This document shows, piece by piece, positions 44,082 to 53,943 of a stretch of DNA of 58,261 bases. Origin of the DNA: Gammaproteobacteria bacterium (GTDB lineage: Bacteria; Pseudomonadota; Gammaproteobacteria; Steroidobacterales; Steroidobacteraceae). The notes beneath the pieces are model-generated. The model worked only from the letters and a program-made list of their open reading frames with translations, was not told the origin of the DNA and made no database searches. Every line of letters starts with the position of its first letter. The first letter of the stretch is position 1. The DNA is taken from assembly GCA_004297335.1 (NCBI GenBank), contig SCUD01000063.1, positions 1-58,261 of the forward strand, in the 5' to 3' direction. The position numbers and the translations under genes are program-made.

Positions 44082-44582
44082 TCAATCGTCCTCCTCCAGC
44101 CGGACTTCATGCAGTGGGTGCGCACCGCGGTCGAAGCGCTGCCACAACGCCGCGATCGTCTCGCCGGCCACCGGGTGGCAGAGGTCGGGGGCGATGTCGG
44201 CCAGCGGCCCGAGCATGTAGGCCCGCCGCAGCAGATCCGGCCGCGGCAGCGTAGCCCCCGGCAACTGCCCCACCAGGTCCCCGTAGAGCAGCAGGTCCAG
44301 ATCCAGCGTGCGCGGGGCCCACTTGGGCGCATCTCGCGGCCGGTCGCAGGCGGCCTCCACCGCCCGCAGCCGCTCGAGCACACGCTCCGGCGACTCGTCA
44401 GTGGCGAATCCGGCGGCGAGATTGATGAAATCCGCGCCCTCGAATCCAAAGGCTGAATTGGCAAAGGCGCGCGAAATCCGCAGCCCTGGCCAGTTGGCTG
44501 CGAGCGCCGCGAGTGCGCGGCGCAGTTGTGTCCGCGGCCGGACATTGCTGCCGGCCGCAACGTAGACCTCAGGCACCGGCAT
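44082..44582 (-). CDS. folK: 2-amino-4-hydroxy-6-hydroxymethyldihydropteridine pyrophosphokinase
   Basis: A 166-residue kinase of folate synthesis with VYVAAGSNVRPRTQLRRAL, SAFGFEGADFINLAAGF and the signature WAPRTLDLDLLLYGD. The ATG at 44582 is preferred to a start three codons upstream. It overlaps the stop of folB by 14 bases. Converges with the folM-like gene. Confidence 0.94.
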   Translation of the reverse strand: MPVPEVYVAAGSNVRPRTQLRRALAALAANWPGLRISRAFANSAFGFEGADFINLAAGFATDESPERVLERLRAVEAACDRPRDAPKWAPRTLDLDLLLYGDLVGQLPGATLPRPDLLRRAYMLGPLADIAPDLCHPVAGETIAALWQRFDRGAHPLHEVRLEEDD

Positions 44583-44937
44583 AGTCCGCAAGCCGGCGCC
44601 GGATGATGACGCCGACGTCCTGGGAGTGGCGGATGGCCCCGGGCTTGTGCAGCGTCACCTGCACCTCCGCGAGCGCGAATTCCAGCAGCACCAGCCGCGC
44701 GATCTGCTCGGCGAGCGTCTCGACCAGCTGGAAGCGACTGGCCTCGACGAAGGCCAGTACGCGCTTGGCGACCGCCCGGTAGTTCAGTGTGTCGGCAATC
44801 GCGTCGCTCGCGGCGGCACGGCGCAGGTCGACCATCATCTCCAGGTCGATGACGACCTTCTGCCGGATCTCGCGCTCGCGGTCGAAGATGCCGATCACCG
44901 TCTCGGTCGTCAGCGCGGTCAGGAAGATCTTGTCCAT
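44569..44937 (-). CDS. folB: Dihydroneopterin aldolase
   Basis: A 122-residue enzyme making the substrate of FolK. It has [28 protein letters not shown] and the [30 protein letters not shown] signature, with the C-terminal [15 protein letters not shown]. The ATG lies 18 bases inside the end of tsaD, a coupled overlap. Confidence 0.94.
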   Translation of the reverse strand: MDKIFLTALTTETVIGIFDREREIRQKVVIDLEMMVDLRRAAASDAIADTLNYRAVAKRVLAFVEASRFQLVETLAEQIARLVLLEFALAEVQVTLHKPGAIRHSQDVGVIIRRRLADYAGA

Positions 44938-45971
44938 GGGCCTCCAGCCGCGACCCCGCGCGGCGCCGTGAGTTCGTCGAGGGGCCAGCGGGCCCGGGTC
45001 CGCACCGCCAGCGTTTCGCCCTCGCCAGCCACGAGCCGGGTGTGCCCGGCGAAAGCGATCATCGCGGCGTTGTCGGTGCAGAATTCCGGGCGCGGATAAT
45101 GCACGCGGCCGCCCGCTGCGGCGACCGCCACCGACAGGTCCCGACGCAGGCGCTGGTTCGCACCGACGCCGCCGGCGACAATCAGCGTATCGAGTCCGGT
45201 CGCATCGAGCGCGCGCAGCGCCTTGGTCACGAGCGTCTCCACGATCGCCTCCTCGATCGCCCGCGCGGCGTCGGCGCGCCCCTGCAGGTCGAGGTCCCGC
45301 CCGCGCAGTGTGACCGCAACCGCGGTCTTCAGGCCGCTGAAGCTGAAGTCGAGGCCCGGCCGGTCCAGCATCGGTCGCGGAAAACGGAACACGCCAGCCC
45401 GGCCCTGCCCGGCGAGCGCCGCGAGCGCCGGCCCGCCCGGATAGCCGAGCCGGAGCAGCTTGGCGGTCTTGTCAAAGGCCTCGCCGGCCGCGTCGTCCAG
45501 CGATTCACCGAGAATCCGGTAGGCCCCGAAGCCGCTGACCAGCACCAGCATCGTGTGCCCGCCGGAGACCAGCAGGGCGACGAATGGCGGCTGTGGAGCG
45601 CCAGACTCCAGTCCCGGCGCGACCAGATGACCCTCGAGATGGTGCACACCGACGACCGGCACCTCCCAGGCGTAGCCCAGGGCCCGGGCGACGGTCGCCC
45701 CGACCAGCAGGGCACCGATCAGCCCCGGACCGGCCGTATAGGCAATTCCATCAATGGCTTGCGCACCGAGCCCCGCGTCCACCAGGCAACCCCGGATCAT
45801 CGGCAGCAAGCGCTCGATGTGTTCCCGGGACGCGAGTTCCGGCACGACGCCGCCATGCGGCGCGTGGCGCTCGAGCTGACTGTGGACCCGGTTGGCGAGC
45901 AGCCCCGGGCCTCCCGCATAGATCGCCACGGCGGTCTCGTCGCAGGAGGATTCGATACCCAGCACCCTCAT
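44919..45971 (-). CDS. tsaD: tRNA N6-threonylcarbamoyladenosine transferase
   Basis: A 350-residue ASKHA-fold enzyme. [16 protein letters not shown] is the start, [13 protein letters not shown] and the metal-binding HHLEGHL follow, then [11 protein letters not shown] and [10 protein letters not shown]. The ATG 45971 gives the family N-terminus; the ORF upstream adds only eight residues. It is divergent from rpsU, as in E. coli. Confidence 0.96.
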   Translation of the reverse strand: MRVLGIESSCDETAVAIYAGGPGLLANRVHSQLERHAPHGGVVPELASREHIERLLPMIRGCLVDAGLGAQAIDGIAYTAGPGLIGALLVGATVARALGYAWEVPVVGVHHLEGHLVAPGLESGAPQPPFVALLVSGGHTMLVLVSGFGAYRILGESLDDAAGEAFDKTAKLLRLGYPGGPALAALAGQGRAGVFRFPRPMLDRPGLDFSFSGLKTAVAVTLRGRDLDLQGRADAARAIEEAIVETLVTKALRALDATGLDTLIVAGGVGANQRLRRDLSVAVAAAGGRVHYPRPEFCTDNAAMIAFAGHTRLVAGEGETLAVRTRARWPLDELTAPRGVAAGGPWTRSS

Positions 45972-45983
45972 CGTGTCACTTCT

Positions 45984-46012
45984 TTGATTTTCCATGAGCG
46001 GATCACTACAAT
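45984..46012 (+). promoter_or_regulatory. Sigma-70 promoter of rpsU-yqeY-dnaG
   Basis: TTGATT (45984-45989), 17 bases, TACAAT (46007-46012): four and five consensus matches with ideal spacing, 61 bases before the rpsU start in the tsaD/rpsU spacer. Confidence 0.75.
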
Positions 46013-46072
46013 TCCGGGCCCTTTCCCCCGGGCCGGGTCCCGGGCGGCCGACACAGGAACGACGAGGTCTGA

Positions 46073-46285
46073 ATGCCCAGCGTCCGCATTCGTGAGAATG
46101 AGTACTTCGACGCCGCGCTGCGCCGGTTCAAGCGCGCCTGCGAAAAGGCCGGCGTGCTGACCGAGCTGCGTCGCCGCGAATTCTACGAGAAGCCCACCCA
46201 GGAACGGAAACGCAAGAAGGCCGCCGCGGTCAAGCGGCACCTGAAGCGCAATACCCGCGACGTCAGCCGCGGCGCCCCGCGCTGA
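46073..46285 (+). CDS. rpsU: Small ribosomal subunit protein bS21
   Basis: A 70-residue, strongly basic protein beginning [21 protein letters not shown] and ending in an Arg/Lys-rich tail with [19 protein letters not shown], the universal bS21 form. GAGG precedes the ATG by 9 bases. It opens the macromolecular-synthesis operon. Confidence 0.97.
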   Translation: MPSVRIRENEYFDAALRRFKRACEKAGVLTELRRREFYEKPTQERKRKKAAAVKRHLKRNTRDVSRGAPR

Positions 46286-46292
46286 GCGGACG

Positions 46293-46739
46293 ATGAGCCT
46301 CAAGGCGCGCGTCACCGCGGACATGCATGCGGCGATGCGCGCCGGCGAGAAGGACCGTCTCTCGCTGATCCGCATGATCCAGGCCGCTATCCAGCAACGC
46401 GAGGTCGACGAGCGCATCACGCTCGACGACGTGCAGGTCCTCGCGCTCATCGACAAGATGGTCAAGCAGCGCCGCGAATCGCTGCCCCTGTTCGAGGCCG
46501 GCGGCCGCGCCGACCTGGTCGCGAAGGAGACCGCGGAGATCGGCTGGCTCACCGGCTATCTGCCGGCGCAGCTCGGCGAGCAGGAACTCGAGCAAGTGAT
46601 CCGTGCGGCCATCGCCGCGAGCGGCGCAGCCACGATGAAGGACATGGGCCGGGCCATGGCGCTCATTCGGCCACAGGTCCAGGGCCGCGCGGACATGGCC
46701 GCGGTTTCTGCCCGTCTCAAGGCTGCCCTCGGCGGCTGA
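46293..46739 (+). CDS. yqeY: GatB/YqeY domain protein
   Basis: A 148-residue protein of the YqeY family (the tail domain of GatB standing alone). LKARVTADMHAAMRAGEKDRLSLIRMIQAAI and DKMVKQRRESLPLFEAGGR are family runs. The function is unclear; a tRNA-related role is proposed. It begins 7 bases after rpsU and precedes dnaG by 9, the common rpsU-yqeY-dnaG order. Confidence 0.92.
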   Translation: MSLKARVTADMHAAMRAGEKDRLSLIRMIQAAIQQREVDERITLDDVQVLALIDKMVKQRRESLPLFEAGGRADLVAKETAEIGWLTGYLPAQLGEQELEQVIRAAIAASGAATMKDMGRAMALIRPQVQGRADMAAVSARLKAALGG

Positions 46740-46748
46740 GCGCCGCCC

Positions 46749-48533
46749 ATGGCCGGCCGCATCCCGCAGGCGTTCATCGACGAGCTGATTGCCCGCTCCG
46801 ACATCGTCGAGATCGTCGGCAGCCGCGTGCAGCTGAAGAAGGCCGGTCGTGAGTGGAAGGCCTGCTGCCCGTTCCATGCGGAAAAGACCCCGTCGTTCTG
46901 GGTGAGCCCGGTCAAGCAGTTCTATCACTGCTTCGGCTGCGGTGCGCACGGCACGACGCTCGGCTTCCTGATGGAACACGACAAGCTGTCGTTTCCGGAG
47001 GCGGCCGAGGAACTGGCGAGCCGCCTCGGGCTGGAGCTGCCGCGGCCCGACGACGGCGCCGCGCCACGCGCCAGGATCGGTGAGGATCTGTATGAGCTGC
47101 TCGCACAGGTCACGCAGTTCTATCGCGACAACCTGCGCGAAGCACCACGCGCACTCGACTACCTCGCCGCGCGCGGCCTCGATACCGAGACCCGCGTCGG
47201 CTTCGCCATCGGCTACGCACCGGCGGGCTGGGACGCGGTGCTGCGCCGCTTCGGCGGCACCGCCGAGCGCGACCAGCGCCTGCTGGAGGCGGGACTCGTG
47301 ATCGAGCGCAGCGGCCAGGGCGAGAGCGGCTGCTACGACCGTTTCCGCGACCGCATCATGTTCCCGATCCGCGATGCCCGCGGCCGCGTGCTCGGCTTCG
47401 GCGGCCGGGTCCTCGACCAGGGCGAGCCGAAGTACCTGAACTCGCCGGAGACCGCCCTGTTCCACAAGGGCCGCGAGCTGTACGGGCTGTACGAGGCCCG
47501 GCAGGCATTGCGGCAGCTCGACCGGCTGCTGGTGGTCGAGGGCTACATGGACGTGGCGCGGCTCGCGCAGGCCGGCATCCGCTACGCGGTAGCGACGCTC
47601 GGCACGGCGACGACGGCTGAGCACCTGCACCGGCTGTTCCGCATCACCAGCGAGCTCGTATTCTGCTTCGACGGCGACCGCGCGGGGCGCAAGGCGGCCT
47701 GGCGCGCACTGGAGAACTCCCTCGAACATGCGCGCGATGGTCGCCAGCTGCGCTTCCTGTTCCTGCCCGAGGGTGAGGATCCCGACTCACTGGTCGGCCG
47801 GGAGGGCGCTGCGGCATTCGAGGACCGCATCGCCACCGCCCAGCCCTTGTCGGAGTTCCTGGTGACCCAGCTGGCGACGCAGGCCGACCTGAGCAGCATC
47901 GACGGCCGCGCGCGGCTCGCGGAGCTGGCGCGCCCGCTGGTCGCGCGCGTGCCGGAGGGCGTCTACCGGGAACTGCTGCTCGAGCGCCTCGCGCAGGAAG
48001 TGCGCATGCCGGTCGGCCGGCTGGCGGAGCTCCTGGCGGCGCGGGGTCCGGCAGCGGCTGCCGTCGGGGCGCACGCCCAGGCGGGACCGCGGGCGCGACT
48101 GTCGGCCGGGCGCCACCCGCTGCTGACCCAGGCGATCCTGCTGGTGCTGCACCACCCGGGCGCGGCCCGCGCGATCAGCGACCTGCAGGCGCTCGAGGCC
48201 ATCGACGCCCGCGGCATCGATGTGCTGCTCGAACTGCTGGCGATGGTGCGCGCCGAGCCGGAGCTCTCCACCGCGCAGCTGGTCGAGCGCTGGCGCGACC
48301 GGCCGGAGGGCGCGCGGCTCGCCGAACTGGCTGCCGAAGAGACACTGGTGGCCGATGCAAGCGCCGCCGGGCGCGAGCTGCAGACCGCGATCGCGAGGAT
48401 CGTCGCCGAGGCCGGCCCGCAGCGCCGCCTCGACGAGCTGATCGAGCTGTCGCGGCAGCGGCAGCTGAGCAGCGAGGAACTGCAGGAATTCCAGCGCCTG
48501 CTGGCCGGACGCCGGGCGCCGTCCGGGACCTGA
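46749..48533 (+). CDS. dnaG: DNA primase
   Basis: A 594-residue primase that makes the RNA primers of replication. N-terminal CHC2 zinc ligands C40, H43, C61 and C64 are in place (CCPFHAEKTPSFW, HCFGCGAHG); the Toprim core has GRVLGFGGRVL, VVEGYMDV and CFDGDRAGRKAA; a C-terminal helicase-binding helical domain follows. The length fits E. coli DnaG. Its stop lies 21 bases from the convergent SDR gene: rpoD, usually next, is displaced. Confidence 0.96.
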   Translation: MAGRIPQAFIDELIARSDIVEIVGSRVQLKKAGREWKACCPFHAEKTPSFWVSPVKQFYHCFGCGAHGTTLGFLMEHDKLSFPEAAEELASRLGLELPRPDDGAAPRARIGEDLYELLAQVTQFYRDNLREAPRALDYLAARGLDTETRVGFAIGYAPAGWDAVLRRFGGTAERDQRLLEAGLVIERSGQGESGCYDRFRDRIMFPIRDARGRVLGFGGRVLDQGEPKYLNSPETALFHKGRELYGLYEARQALRQLDRLLVVEGYMDVARLAQAGIRYAVATLGTATTAEHLHRLFRITSELVFCFDGDRAGRKAAWRALENSLEHARDGRQLRFLFLPEGEDPDSLVGREGAAAFEDRIATAQPLSEFLVTQLATQADLSSIDGRARLAELARPLVARVPEGVYRELLLERLAQEVRMPVGRLAELLAARGPAAAAVGAHAQAGPRARLSAGRHPLLTQAILLVLHHPGAARAISDLQALEAIDARGIDVLLELLAMVRAEPELSTAQLVERWRDRPEGARLAELAAEETLVADASAAGRELQTAIARIVAEAGPQRRLDELIELSRQRQLSSEELQEFQRLLAGRRAPSGT

Positions 48534-48554
48534 GGCCGGTGCCCGCTGCCTGGC

Positions 48555-49355
48555 TCAGCCCAGGCGGCAGTGCAGTCCGCCATCGACCGGCAGGACCACG
48601 CCATTGATGTAGCGGGCCTCGTCGCTGGCCAGGAAGACCGCGGCGTGGGCGATGTCCCAGGCATCGCCCATCGCCCCGGTCGGCGACAGCGCGCCGCGGG
48701 CGCGGACCATGTTTTCGACGGTACCGTAGTGATCGAGGAACCCCGGGGTCTCGAGCAGCAGCGGTGTGTTCATCAGGCCCGGCGCCACGACGTTGGCGCG
48801 GATGCCCTGCTTTGCGTAGGCGATCGCCACCGAGCGGGTGAACTGGTTCAGGCCGGCCTTCGAGGCGTAGTAGTCGACGAACGGGATCGGCCCGATCGCC
48901 AGGCTGGCGGTGGAGGAGATCGTCGTGATCACCCCCCGGCCCTGGGCCAGCATGATCGGCAGTACCCGGCGGCTGGCCAGGAACGCACCCTTCAGGTTCG
49001 CGGCGAAGGTCTGCTCCCAGGCCGCCTCGGACAGCTCGGTCAGCGGCCGGAAGCCGCTGATGCCGACGTTGTAGTGCAGCACGTCGACGGTGCCGAAGGC
49101 CGACTGCGCGGCGCCGACCACGGCATCGATGTCGGCGGCACTGGTCACGTCACCGGCCAGCGCCAGGCAGCTGCCACCTTCCTGCTGCACCAGGTCGCGG
49201 GTCTCCTGCGCGCGCTCCAGCAGCCGGTCGATGGCCACGACCCGCGCGCCCTCCCGTGCATAGGCGACCGCGGCAGCCTTGCCATTGCTCCAGCCGGGAC
49301 CACAGGAGCCGGCGCCAAACACCAGTACGACCCGCTGCTGCAACCTCTGCGTCAT
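48555..49355 (-). CDS. Short-chain dehydrogenase/reductase
   Basis: A 266-residue SDR. The cofactor loop is unusual, FGAGSCGPGWSNGKAAA instead of TGxxxGIG; NVGISGFRPLTELSE, the Ser of ISSTASLAIGP, catalytic Tyr-Lys in YYASKAGLNQF and NVVAPGLMNTPLLLE are present. It is the last gene of a TonB receptor/hydrolase/MFS/SDR operon, so it likely oxidises or reduces a substrate taken up by that system. The ATG at 49355 is preferred to the adjacent GTG; GGAGGGCGAGTG lies upstream. Confidence 0.85.
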   Translation of the reverse strand: MTQRLQQRVVLVFGAGSCGPGWSNGKAAAVAYAREGARVVAIDRLLERAQETRDLVQQEGGSCLALAGDVTSAADIDAVVGAAQSAFGTVDVLHYNVGISGFRPLTELSEAAWEQTFAANLKGAFLASRRVLPIMLAQGRGVITTISSTASLAIGPIPFVDYYASKAGLNQFTRSVAIAYAKQGIRANVVAPGLMNTPLLLETPGFLDHYGTVENMVRARGALSPTGAMGDAWDIAHAAVFLASDEARYINGVVLPVDGGLHCRLG

Positions 49356-49387
49356 CACTCGCCCTCCTTCCCTGGTGCACCGGCGGA

Positions 49388-50677
49388 TCAGTTGACGACC
49401 GGCCGCGCCGTCGCGAACAGCAGCCAGATCACCGCCCCGAAGACGCTGACTCCCGCCGCCAGGCTGAAAGCCGCGTCATAGCTGCCGGTCAGGTCGACCA
49501 GCCAGCCGGTGGTCGCGACGGCGATGATCCCCGGGATCGTCCCGGCGGTATTGCTGGCGCCGGCGAGCACGCCGGCATGGCGCGGCGCGATCTCCAGCGC
49601 GTTGGTCCCGAAACCGGAATAGGTGCAGGCGAGGAAACCCATCGTCCCGCACATCAGCCACATCGCACCGGGCGCACTGGCCGCATCGCGCGCCAGCAGC
49701 AGGAACGCCGCCGCACCGAGCAGTCCGACTGACTGCATCAGCTTGCGCACCGCCGTCGCCGGCCAGCCGTGCAGCAGCAGGCGGTCGGCGGCCGCTGCCG
49801 CGACATTCATCATCACGAACATCGCCAGCCACGGTGCGACCGAATAGAGCCCGGCCCCGGTGATGCTGAGTCCCTGCGATTCGCGAAAATAGCTCGGCAA
49901 CCAGGCGACCAGCACGTAGGTCGTCCAGTTCGAGCAGAAGTGGTTGACCAGCAGCGCCCAGACCGCCGGCTGCGCGAACAGCCGCCGCCAGGGAACCGGA
50001 CCGGGGGCCGCGGCCGCCGGCTGTTCCGCGGTGAGCAGATCGCGCTCTGCGATCGTGAGTCGCGGATGCCGGAGCGGATCGTCGACGATCGCCCGGAACC
50101 ACGGGATCGCCCAGAGGAAACCCAGGCTGCCCGCCAGGTAGAACGCGGCCGGCCAGCCGAACCGTTCGATGATCCAGCCGGTGGCCAGCAGCGCTGCGAC
50201 GGTGCCGAGCGGCGCCCCGCTCAGCATCACGGCCACGGCCCGCGAGCGCTCGGCTGCCGGCACCCAGCGGCTGAACAGCGTGAAGGCCGCTGGGAACGTC
50301 GCCGCTTCGCCGGCACCGAGCGCGATGCGCGCCGCGAGCAGAGCGCCGAGCGAGGCGCTCGCCGCCAGCGGAGTCAGCAGCGTGAATGCCGACCACCACA
50401 ATACCGCCAGCCCGAGCACCAGCCGGCCGCCGCAGCGTCCAGCCAGCCAGCCGGCGCCAACCTGCAGGAACAGGTAGCCGGTGAAGAACGACGACAGCAC
50501 CAGGCCCTTGACCGTGCTGCTCCAGCCGAACTGCTGCTGCATCGCCAGGACCGCGACCGAGATGTTGACCCGGTCGAGGTAGCAGATGAACGCGGCGGCA
50601 CTGCACAGCGCCACGACGGTGTAGCGGGCCGGCCAGGACCGCGGTCCGGGGCTGGGGGCAGCAGGCCGGGCGTCCAT
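49388..50677 (-). CDS. MFS transporter, ACS (anion:cation symporter)-like
   Basis: A 429-residue transporter with 12 hydrophobic segments. YLDRVNISVAVLAMQQQFGWS and GLVLSSFFTGYLFLQVGAGWLAGRCGG give the ACS-family look; GWPAAFYLAGSLGFLWAIPWF is the sixth-helix area and a central loop separates halves. ACS proteins move organic anions such as aromatic acids or sugar acids, so an anionic product or substrate is plausible. The ATG 50677 lies 13 bases after the hydrolase stop; the upstream open frame is inside the hydrolase. Confidence 0.85.
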   Translation of the reverse strand: MDARPAAPSPGPRSWPARYTVVALCSAAAFICYLDRVNISVAVLAMQQQFGWSSTVKGLVLSSFFTGYLFLQVGAGWLAGRCGGRLVLGLAVLWWSAFTLLTPLAASASLGALLAARIALGAGEAATFPAAFTLFSRWVPAAERSRAVAVMLSGAPLGTVAALLATGWIIERFGWPAAFYLAGSLGFLWAIPWFRAIVDDPLRHPRLTIAERDLLTAEQPAAAAPGPVPWRRLFAQPAVWALLVNHFCSNWTTYVLVAWLPSYFRESQGLSITGAGLYSVAPWLAMFVMMNVAAAAADRLLLHGWPATAVRKLMQSVGLLGAAAFLLLARDAASAPGAMWLMCGTMGFLACTYSGFGTNALEIAPRHAGVLAGASNTAGTIPGIIAVATTGWLVDLTGSYDAAFSLAAGVSVFGAVIWLLFATARPVVN

Positions 50678-50690
50678 CCGGGCGTCCGCG

Positions 50691-51647
50691 TCAATCGTCG
50701 AGGAAGGCGCGGAGCAGCTCGATCTCCGCCGCCGACCACAGGAACGGCGCGTGGCCGATGCCGGGGAAATCGACGATCCGCGGGCGTGGGCCGCGGCGGC
50801 CCATCTCCTGCGCCAGCGCCGCGGGCAGGACCGTCGACTCGGCACCATGCAGCACCAGCGTGCGCGCGCCGATCCGTTCGTACTGCGGCCAGTAGTCGAG
50901 CCCCTCGATCGTCTCGGCGAACCGCTCGAGGACCTGCGGGTCGTGGTGCATCGTGATCCGCCCCGCGTCGCTGCGCCGCGCCGAGATCTCGGCGAACGTC
51001 CACCAGTCGGCCTCGTCCAGCACGACGCCGGACAGCAGCGTGTACTGAGCGCGCAGGTACTGCATGAAGTCGGCCATCGTCGCGAATTCGGGCTTCTGCC
51101 GCTTCTGCTGCAGGACGCCGCTGGCGCGGCCGGCGTTGTCCGGTGCGTTGATCCGGGCCACCGGTCCGACGTCGTTCAGCACCAGGTGGCTGATGCGGCC
51201 GCGCAGCTCGTCGCCGGCCAGCGCGATGCCGAGCATGCCACCCATCGACACGCCGACCCAGCGCAACCGGTCGATGCCGAGCTGGTCGAGCAGCGTGAGC
51301 GCGAGGCGCCCGTAGTTCTCCAGCGTGTACTCCGCCACCGGGTCCCGCGCCCACTCGGACAGGCCGCGGCCGATCGTGTCCGGGCAGATGACCCGGTATC
51401 GTTCCGCCAGCGCCGCGTTCAGGCGGTCGAAGGCCCGGCAGTTCTGGGTCAGGCCGTGCCAGACGACGACGGGCTCGCCCGCCGGCGAACCCCACTCGGT
51501 GAAGTGGATCTCCCGGCCGGCGCAGTTCATATAGCGCGAGCGCATGCCACCACCCCCTGGCTGTCCCGGCCATGCCCGGACCGGCAGCGATGATGCCATG
51601 CCGGCGATGGCGAGGACCGCACGCCGGTTCCAACCCGTCGCCATCAT
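50691..51647 (-). CDS. Alpha/beta hydrolase with possible export signal
   Basis: A 318-residue alpha/beta hydrolase with VVVWHGLTQNCRAFDRL (oxyanion), VICPDTIGRGLSEWA, the nucleophile elbow GVSMGGMLG, acid in LHGAESTV and His in PGIGHAPF. The N-terminus WNRRAVLAIAGMASSLPVRAWPG resembles a twin-arginine or Sec signal, and the domain begins near residue 40. Export would place ester or C-C hydrolysis outside the cytoplasm. Substrate unknown. It follows the TonB receptor after 40 bases. Confidence 0.82.
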   Translation of the reverse strand: MMATGWNRRAVLAIAGMASSLPVRAWPGQPGGGGMRSRYMNCAGREIHFTEWGSPAGEPVVVWHGLTQNCRAFDRLNAALAERYRVICPDTIGRGLSEWARDPVAEYTLENYGRLALTLLDQLGIDRLRWVGVSMGGMLGIALAGDELRGRISHLVLNDVGPVARINAPDNAGRASGVLQQKRQKPEFATMADFMQYLRAQYTLLSGVVLDEADWWTFAEISARRSDAGRITMHHDPQVLERFAETIEGLDYWPQYERIGARTLVLHGAESTVLPAALAQEMGRRGPRPRIVDFPGIGHAPFLWSAAEIELLRAFLDD

Positions 51648-51687
51648 CCCCCTCCGCTGCCCGCTGGCGTGGCCGCTTGCACGCGGC

Positions 51688-53901
51688 TCAGAAATTGATG
51701 CGGAAACTGGCGCCCCATTGCCGCGGCGGACCGAACTGCGCGTCCATGAACGCGAGCGAGCTCAGGTCCCAGGCCTGGGTCATGACCCGCTCGTCGGTCA
51801 GGTTGGTGCCGAACACAGCCAGCTCCCAGCGGTCGCCGGCCGAACGGAAGGCGAGGCGCGCGTTGACCGTCGGGTACGCCTCCTGGACCAGCAGCGGCGT
51901 GTTGATCACCGCGCGTTGCTGTTCGTCGGTCCAGGCATAGTCAAGGCGGGTCGTGACCGTGGCGCCGCCAGCCAGCGTGCGCGTGTACTGCCCGGCGAAC
52001 GTGTACGACCACTCCGGCGTATCCATGAACGACATCGCGGTCGTGATCGGCGAGCCCGGATCGACCCGCGTGTACTCGGCATCGATGTGACCGGCGCCGG
52101 CGCTGAGTTCGAAGCCGGGGGCCAGGACCGCGCTGAGCTCGATCTCGAAGCCCTGCACCTCGGCCTCGGCGACATTGGCGACGATGACCAGCGGCGCATT
52201 GTTCTGGTCGGTGCGCTGCGAGCGGAACTGCAGGTCCTGGTAGTCGCTGCGGAACAGCGAGGCGTTGACGCGCAGGCGCCGCTGCAGCCAGTCCGAGCGC
52301 AGGCCGAGCTCGTAGGTCCACAGGTACTCCGGGTCGAACGGCTGGAAGTCGGACACGGTCGTGCTGCCGCCGTTGATGCCGCCGCTCTTATAGCCGCGCG
52401 CCGCCGACAGGTAGGTCATCAGGTCGTCGCTCCAGCGGAACTCGAAGCCGGCCCGGCCGCTGACCGCCGACCAGGCGTCGCCGGCCCCGAGGTACGGCAC
52501 CGTGATCGCGCCGGTATTGACGCTGCGCCGCAGGCGCGCGACCTCCTTTTCGTCGCGGCTGTAGCGGGCCCCGGCGGTCAGACTGAGGCGGTCGCTGAGC
52601 GCATAGGTGCCCTGGCCGAAGACGGCCGTGCTGGTCGAGTCGTTCCACACCTCGAGCTGCAGGCTGCGGTCCATGCCGATGGCCGTGTACAGCGGCTGCA
52701 CGATCAGCGTGTCGGCGGCCATCGCCGCGTCCTCGTCGGCGTAATAGGCCCCGGCGACCCAGGCCAGCCGGTCGGCCAGCGCCACGCCGCTGAACTGGAT
52801 CTCCTGGGAGAACTGCCGCGAGTCCTCCCAGAAGGTCTGCTCCACGACCGTGATCGGGCTGCCATCGTTGTCCCAGCCGTAGCGGGTCCGCTGGTCACGG
52901 TAGCCAGTCATCGACCGCAATGCCCAGCCGTCGCGCTCCCAGCGCACGCTGAGCGCGATGCCCCATGCGTCGGCGCTGCTGTAGTTCGGCCCGGTCGCGT
53001 AGCTGGTGTATTCGTCGCTCGTCAGCCAGGCGCTGCCGTAGTCCGGGTTGGTCAGCGCATTGAGGGCGCCGATCGCCGGCGTGAGGAAGGCCTGGACCAG
53101 GTGATGCACGCCGCCTTGCTCGTGGGCCGAGCTGCCGTCGACGGCGAGCAGCAGCTCGAGGTCGTCATGCGGCGTCCACAGCAGGCTGCCGCGCGCGCTG
53201 AAGCTGTCCTGGTTGCCCATCGCGCCGGTCTTCGCGCCGGTGAGCGGATCGAGACGCCGGCCATAGCCGTCGCGGCTGCGCGCGACGATGCCGGCCTGTG
53301 CCGCCAGCCGCCCCGGCTGCAGCGGGCCGGACAGCGACAGGCGGCCGTCGAGCCGGCTGTAGCTGCCGGTCGTGACCTCGGCCGAGCCGGTGAACTCATC
53401 GCCGGGACGGGCGGTGATGATGCTGATCGCCCCGCCGATCGTGTTCTTGCCGAACAGCGTGCCCTGCGGCCCGCGCAGCACCTCGATGCGCTCGATCGCC
53501 AGCAGGTCGAGGTCGACGCCGCGCATGCGCGGCAGGTAGATGCCGTCGACGTAGATGCCGACCCCCGGGTCGAAGAACAGGCTCGAGTCCGCGTGGCCGA
53601 CGCCGCGGATCCGGAAGTTCATGCCGGCGTCGTGGCTGACGAAGCTGAAGTTCGGCGTGAACGCCGCCAGGTCGGCGAGGCTGGTGGCACTGCGCAGTTC
53701 CAGCTGTTCCGCGCTGTAGGCGCTGATCGAGACCGGCACGTCCTGCAGCGCCTGCTCGCGGCGCTGCGCGGTGACGACGATCTCGCCGAGTTCGGCCGCG
53801 ACGGCCGGCGCGGCGGCGAACGCCAGCACCACCAGCAGCACGCGGCCGGTGCGGCGCTCGCGCCCGGCGGCGCTACCCTTCGATGCGTCAGTCGCTCTCA
53901 T
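51688..53901 (-). CDS. TonB-dependent outer-membrane receptor
   Basis: A 737-residue receptor. After a signal peptide (RVLLVVLAFAAAPAVAA) come the TonB box-like IVVTAQRREQALQDVPVSIS, the plug domain (SATSLADLAAFTPNFSF, LFGKNTIGGAISIITARP) and a beta-barrel ending in a terminal Phe (WGASFRINF). The VTAQRREQxLQDVPVS opening is typical of the large receptor class abundant in sphingomonads and related oligotrophs, taking up diverse organic compounds rather than only iron. GGGGAGGGGAC precedes the ATG. Divergent from the MarR gene. Confidence 0.93.
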   Translation of the reverse strand: MRATDASKGSAAGRERRTGRVLLVVLAFAAAPAVAAELGEIVVTAQRREQALQDVPVSISAYSAEQLELRSATSLADLAAFTPNFSFVSHDAGMNFRIRGVGHADSSLFFDPGVGIYVDGIYLPRMRGVDLDLLAIERIEVLRGPQGTLFGKNTIGGAISIITARPGDEFTGSAEVTTGSYSRLDGRLSLSGPLQPGRLAAQAGIVARSRDGYGRRLDPLTGAKTGAMGNQDSFSARGSLLWTPHDDLELLLAVDGSSAHEQGGVHHLVQAFLTPAIGALNALTNPDYGSAWLTSDEYTSYATGPNYSSADAWGIALSVRWERDGWALRSMTGYRDQRTRYGWDNDGSPITVVEQTFWEDSRQFSQEIQFSGVALADRLAWVAGAYYADEDAAMAADTLIVQPLYTAIGMDRSLQLEVWNDSTSTAVFGQGTYALSDRLSLTAGARYSRDEKEVARLRRSVNTGAITVPYLGAGDAWSAVSGRAGFEFRWSDDLMTYLSAARGYKSGGINGGSTTVSDFQPFDPEYLWTYELGLRSDWLQRRLRVNASLFRSDYQDLQFRSQRTDQNNAPLVIVANVAEAEVQGFEIELSAVLAPGFELSAGAGHIDAEYTRVDPGSPITTAMSFMDTPEWSYTFAGQYTRTLAGGATVTTRLDYAWTDEQQRAVINTPLLVQEAYPTVNARLAFRSAGDRWELAVFGTNLTDERVMTQAWDLSSLAFMDAQFGPPRQWGASFRINF

Positions 53902-53943
53902 GTCCCCTCCCCGTGGCAGCCTTCATCCGGCGTGTTCCGCAAC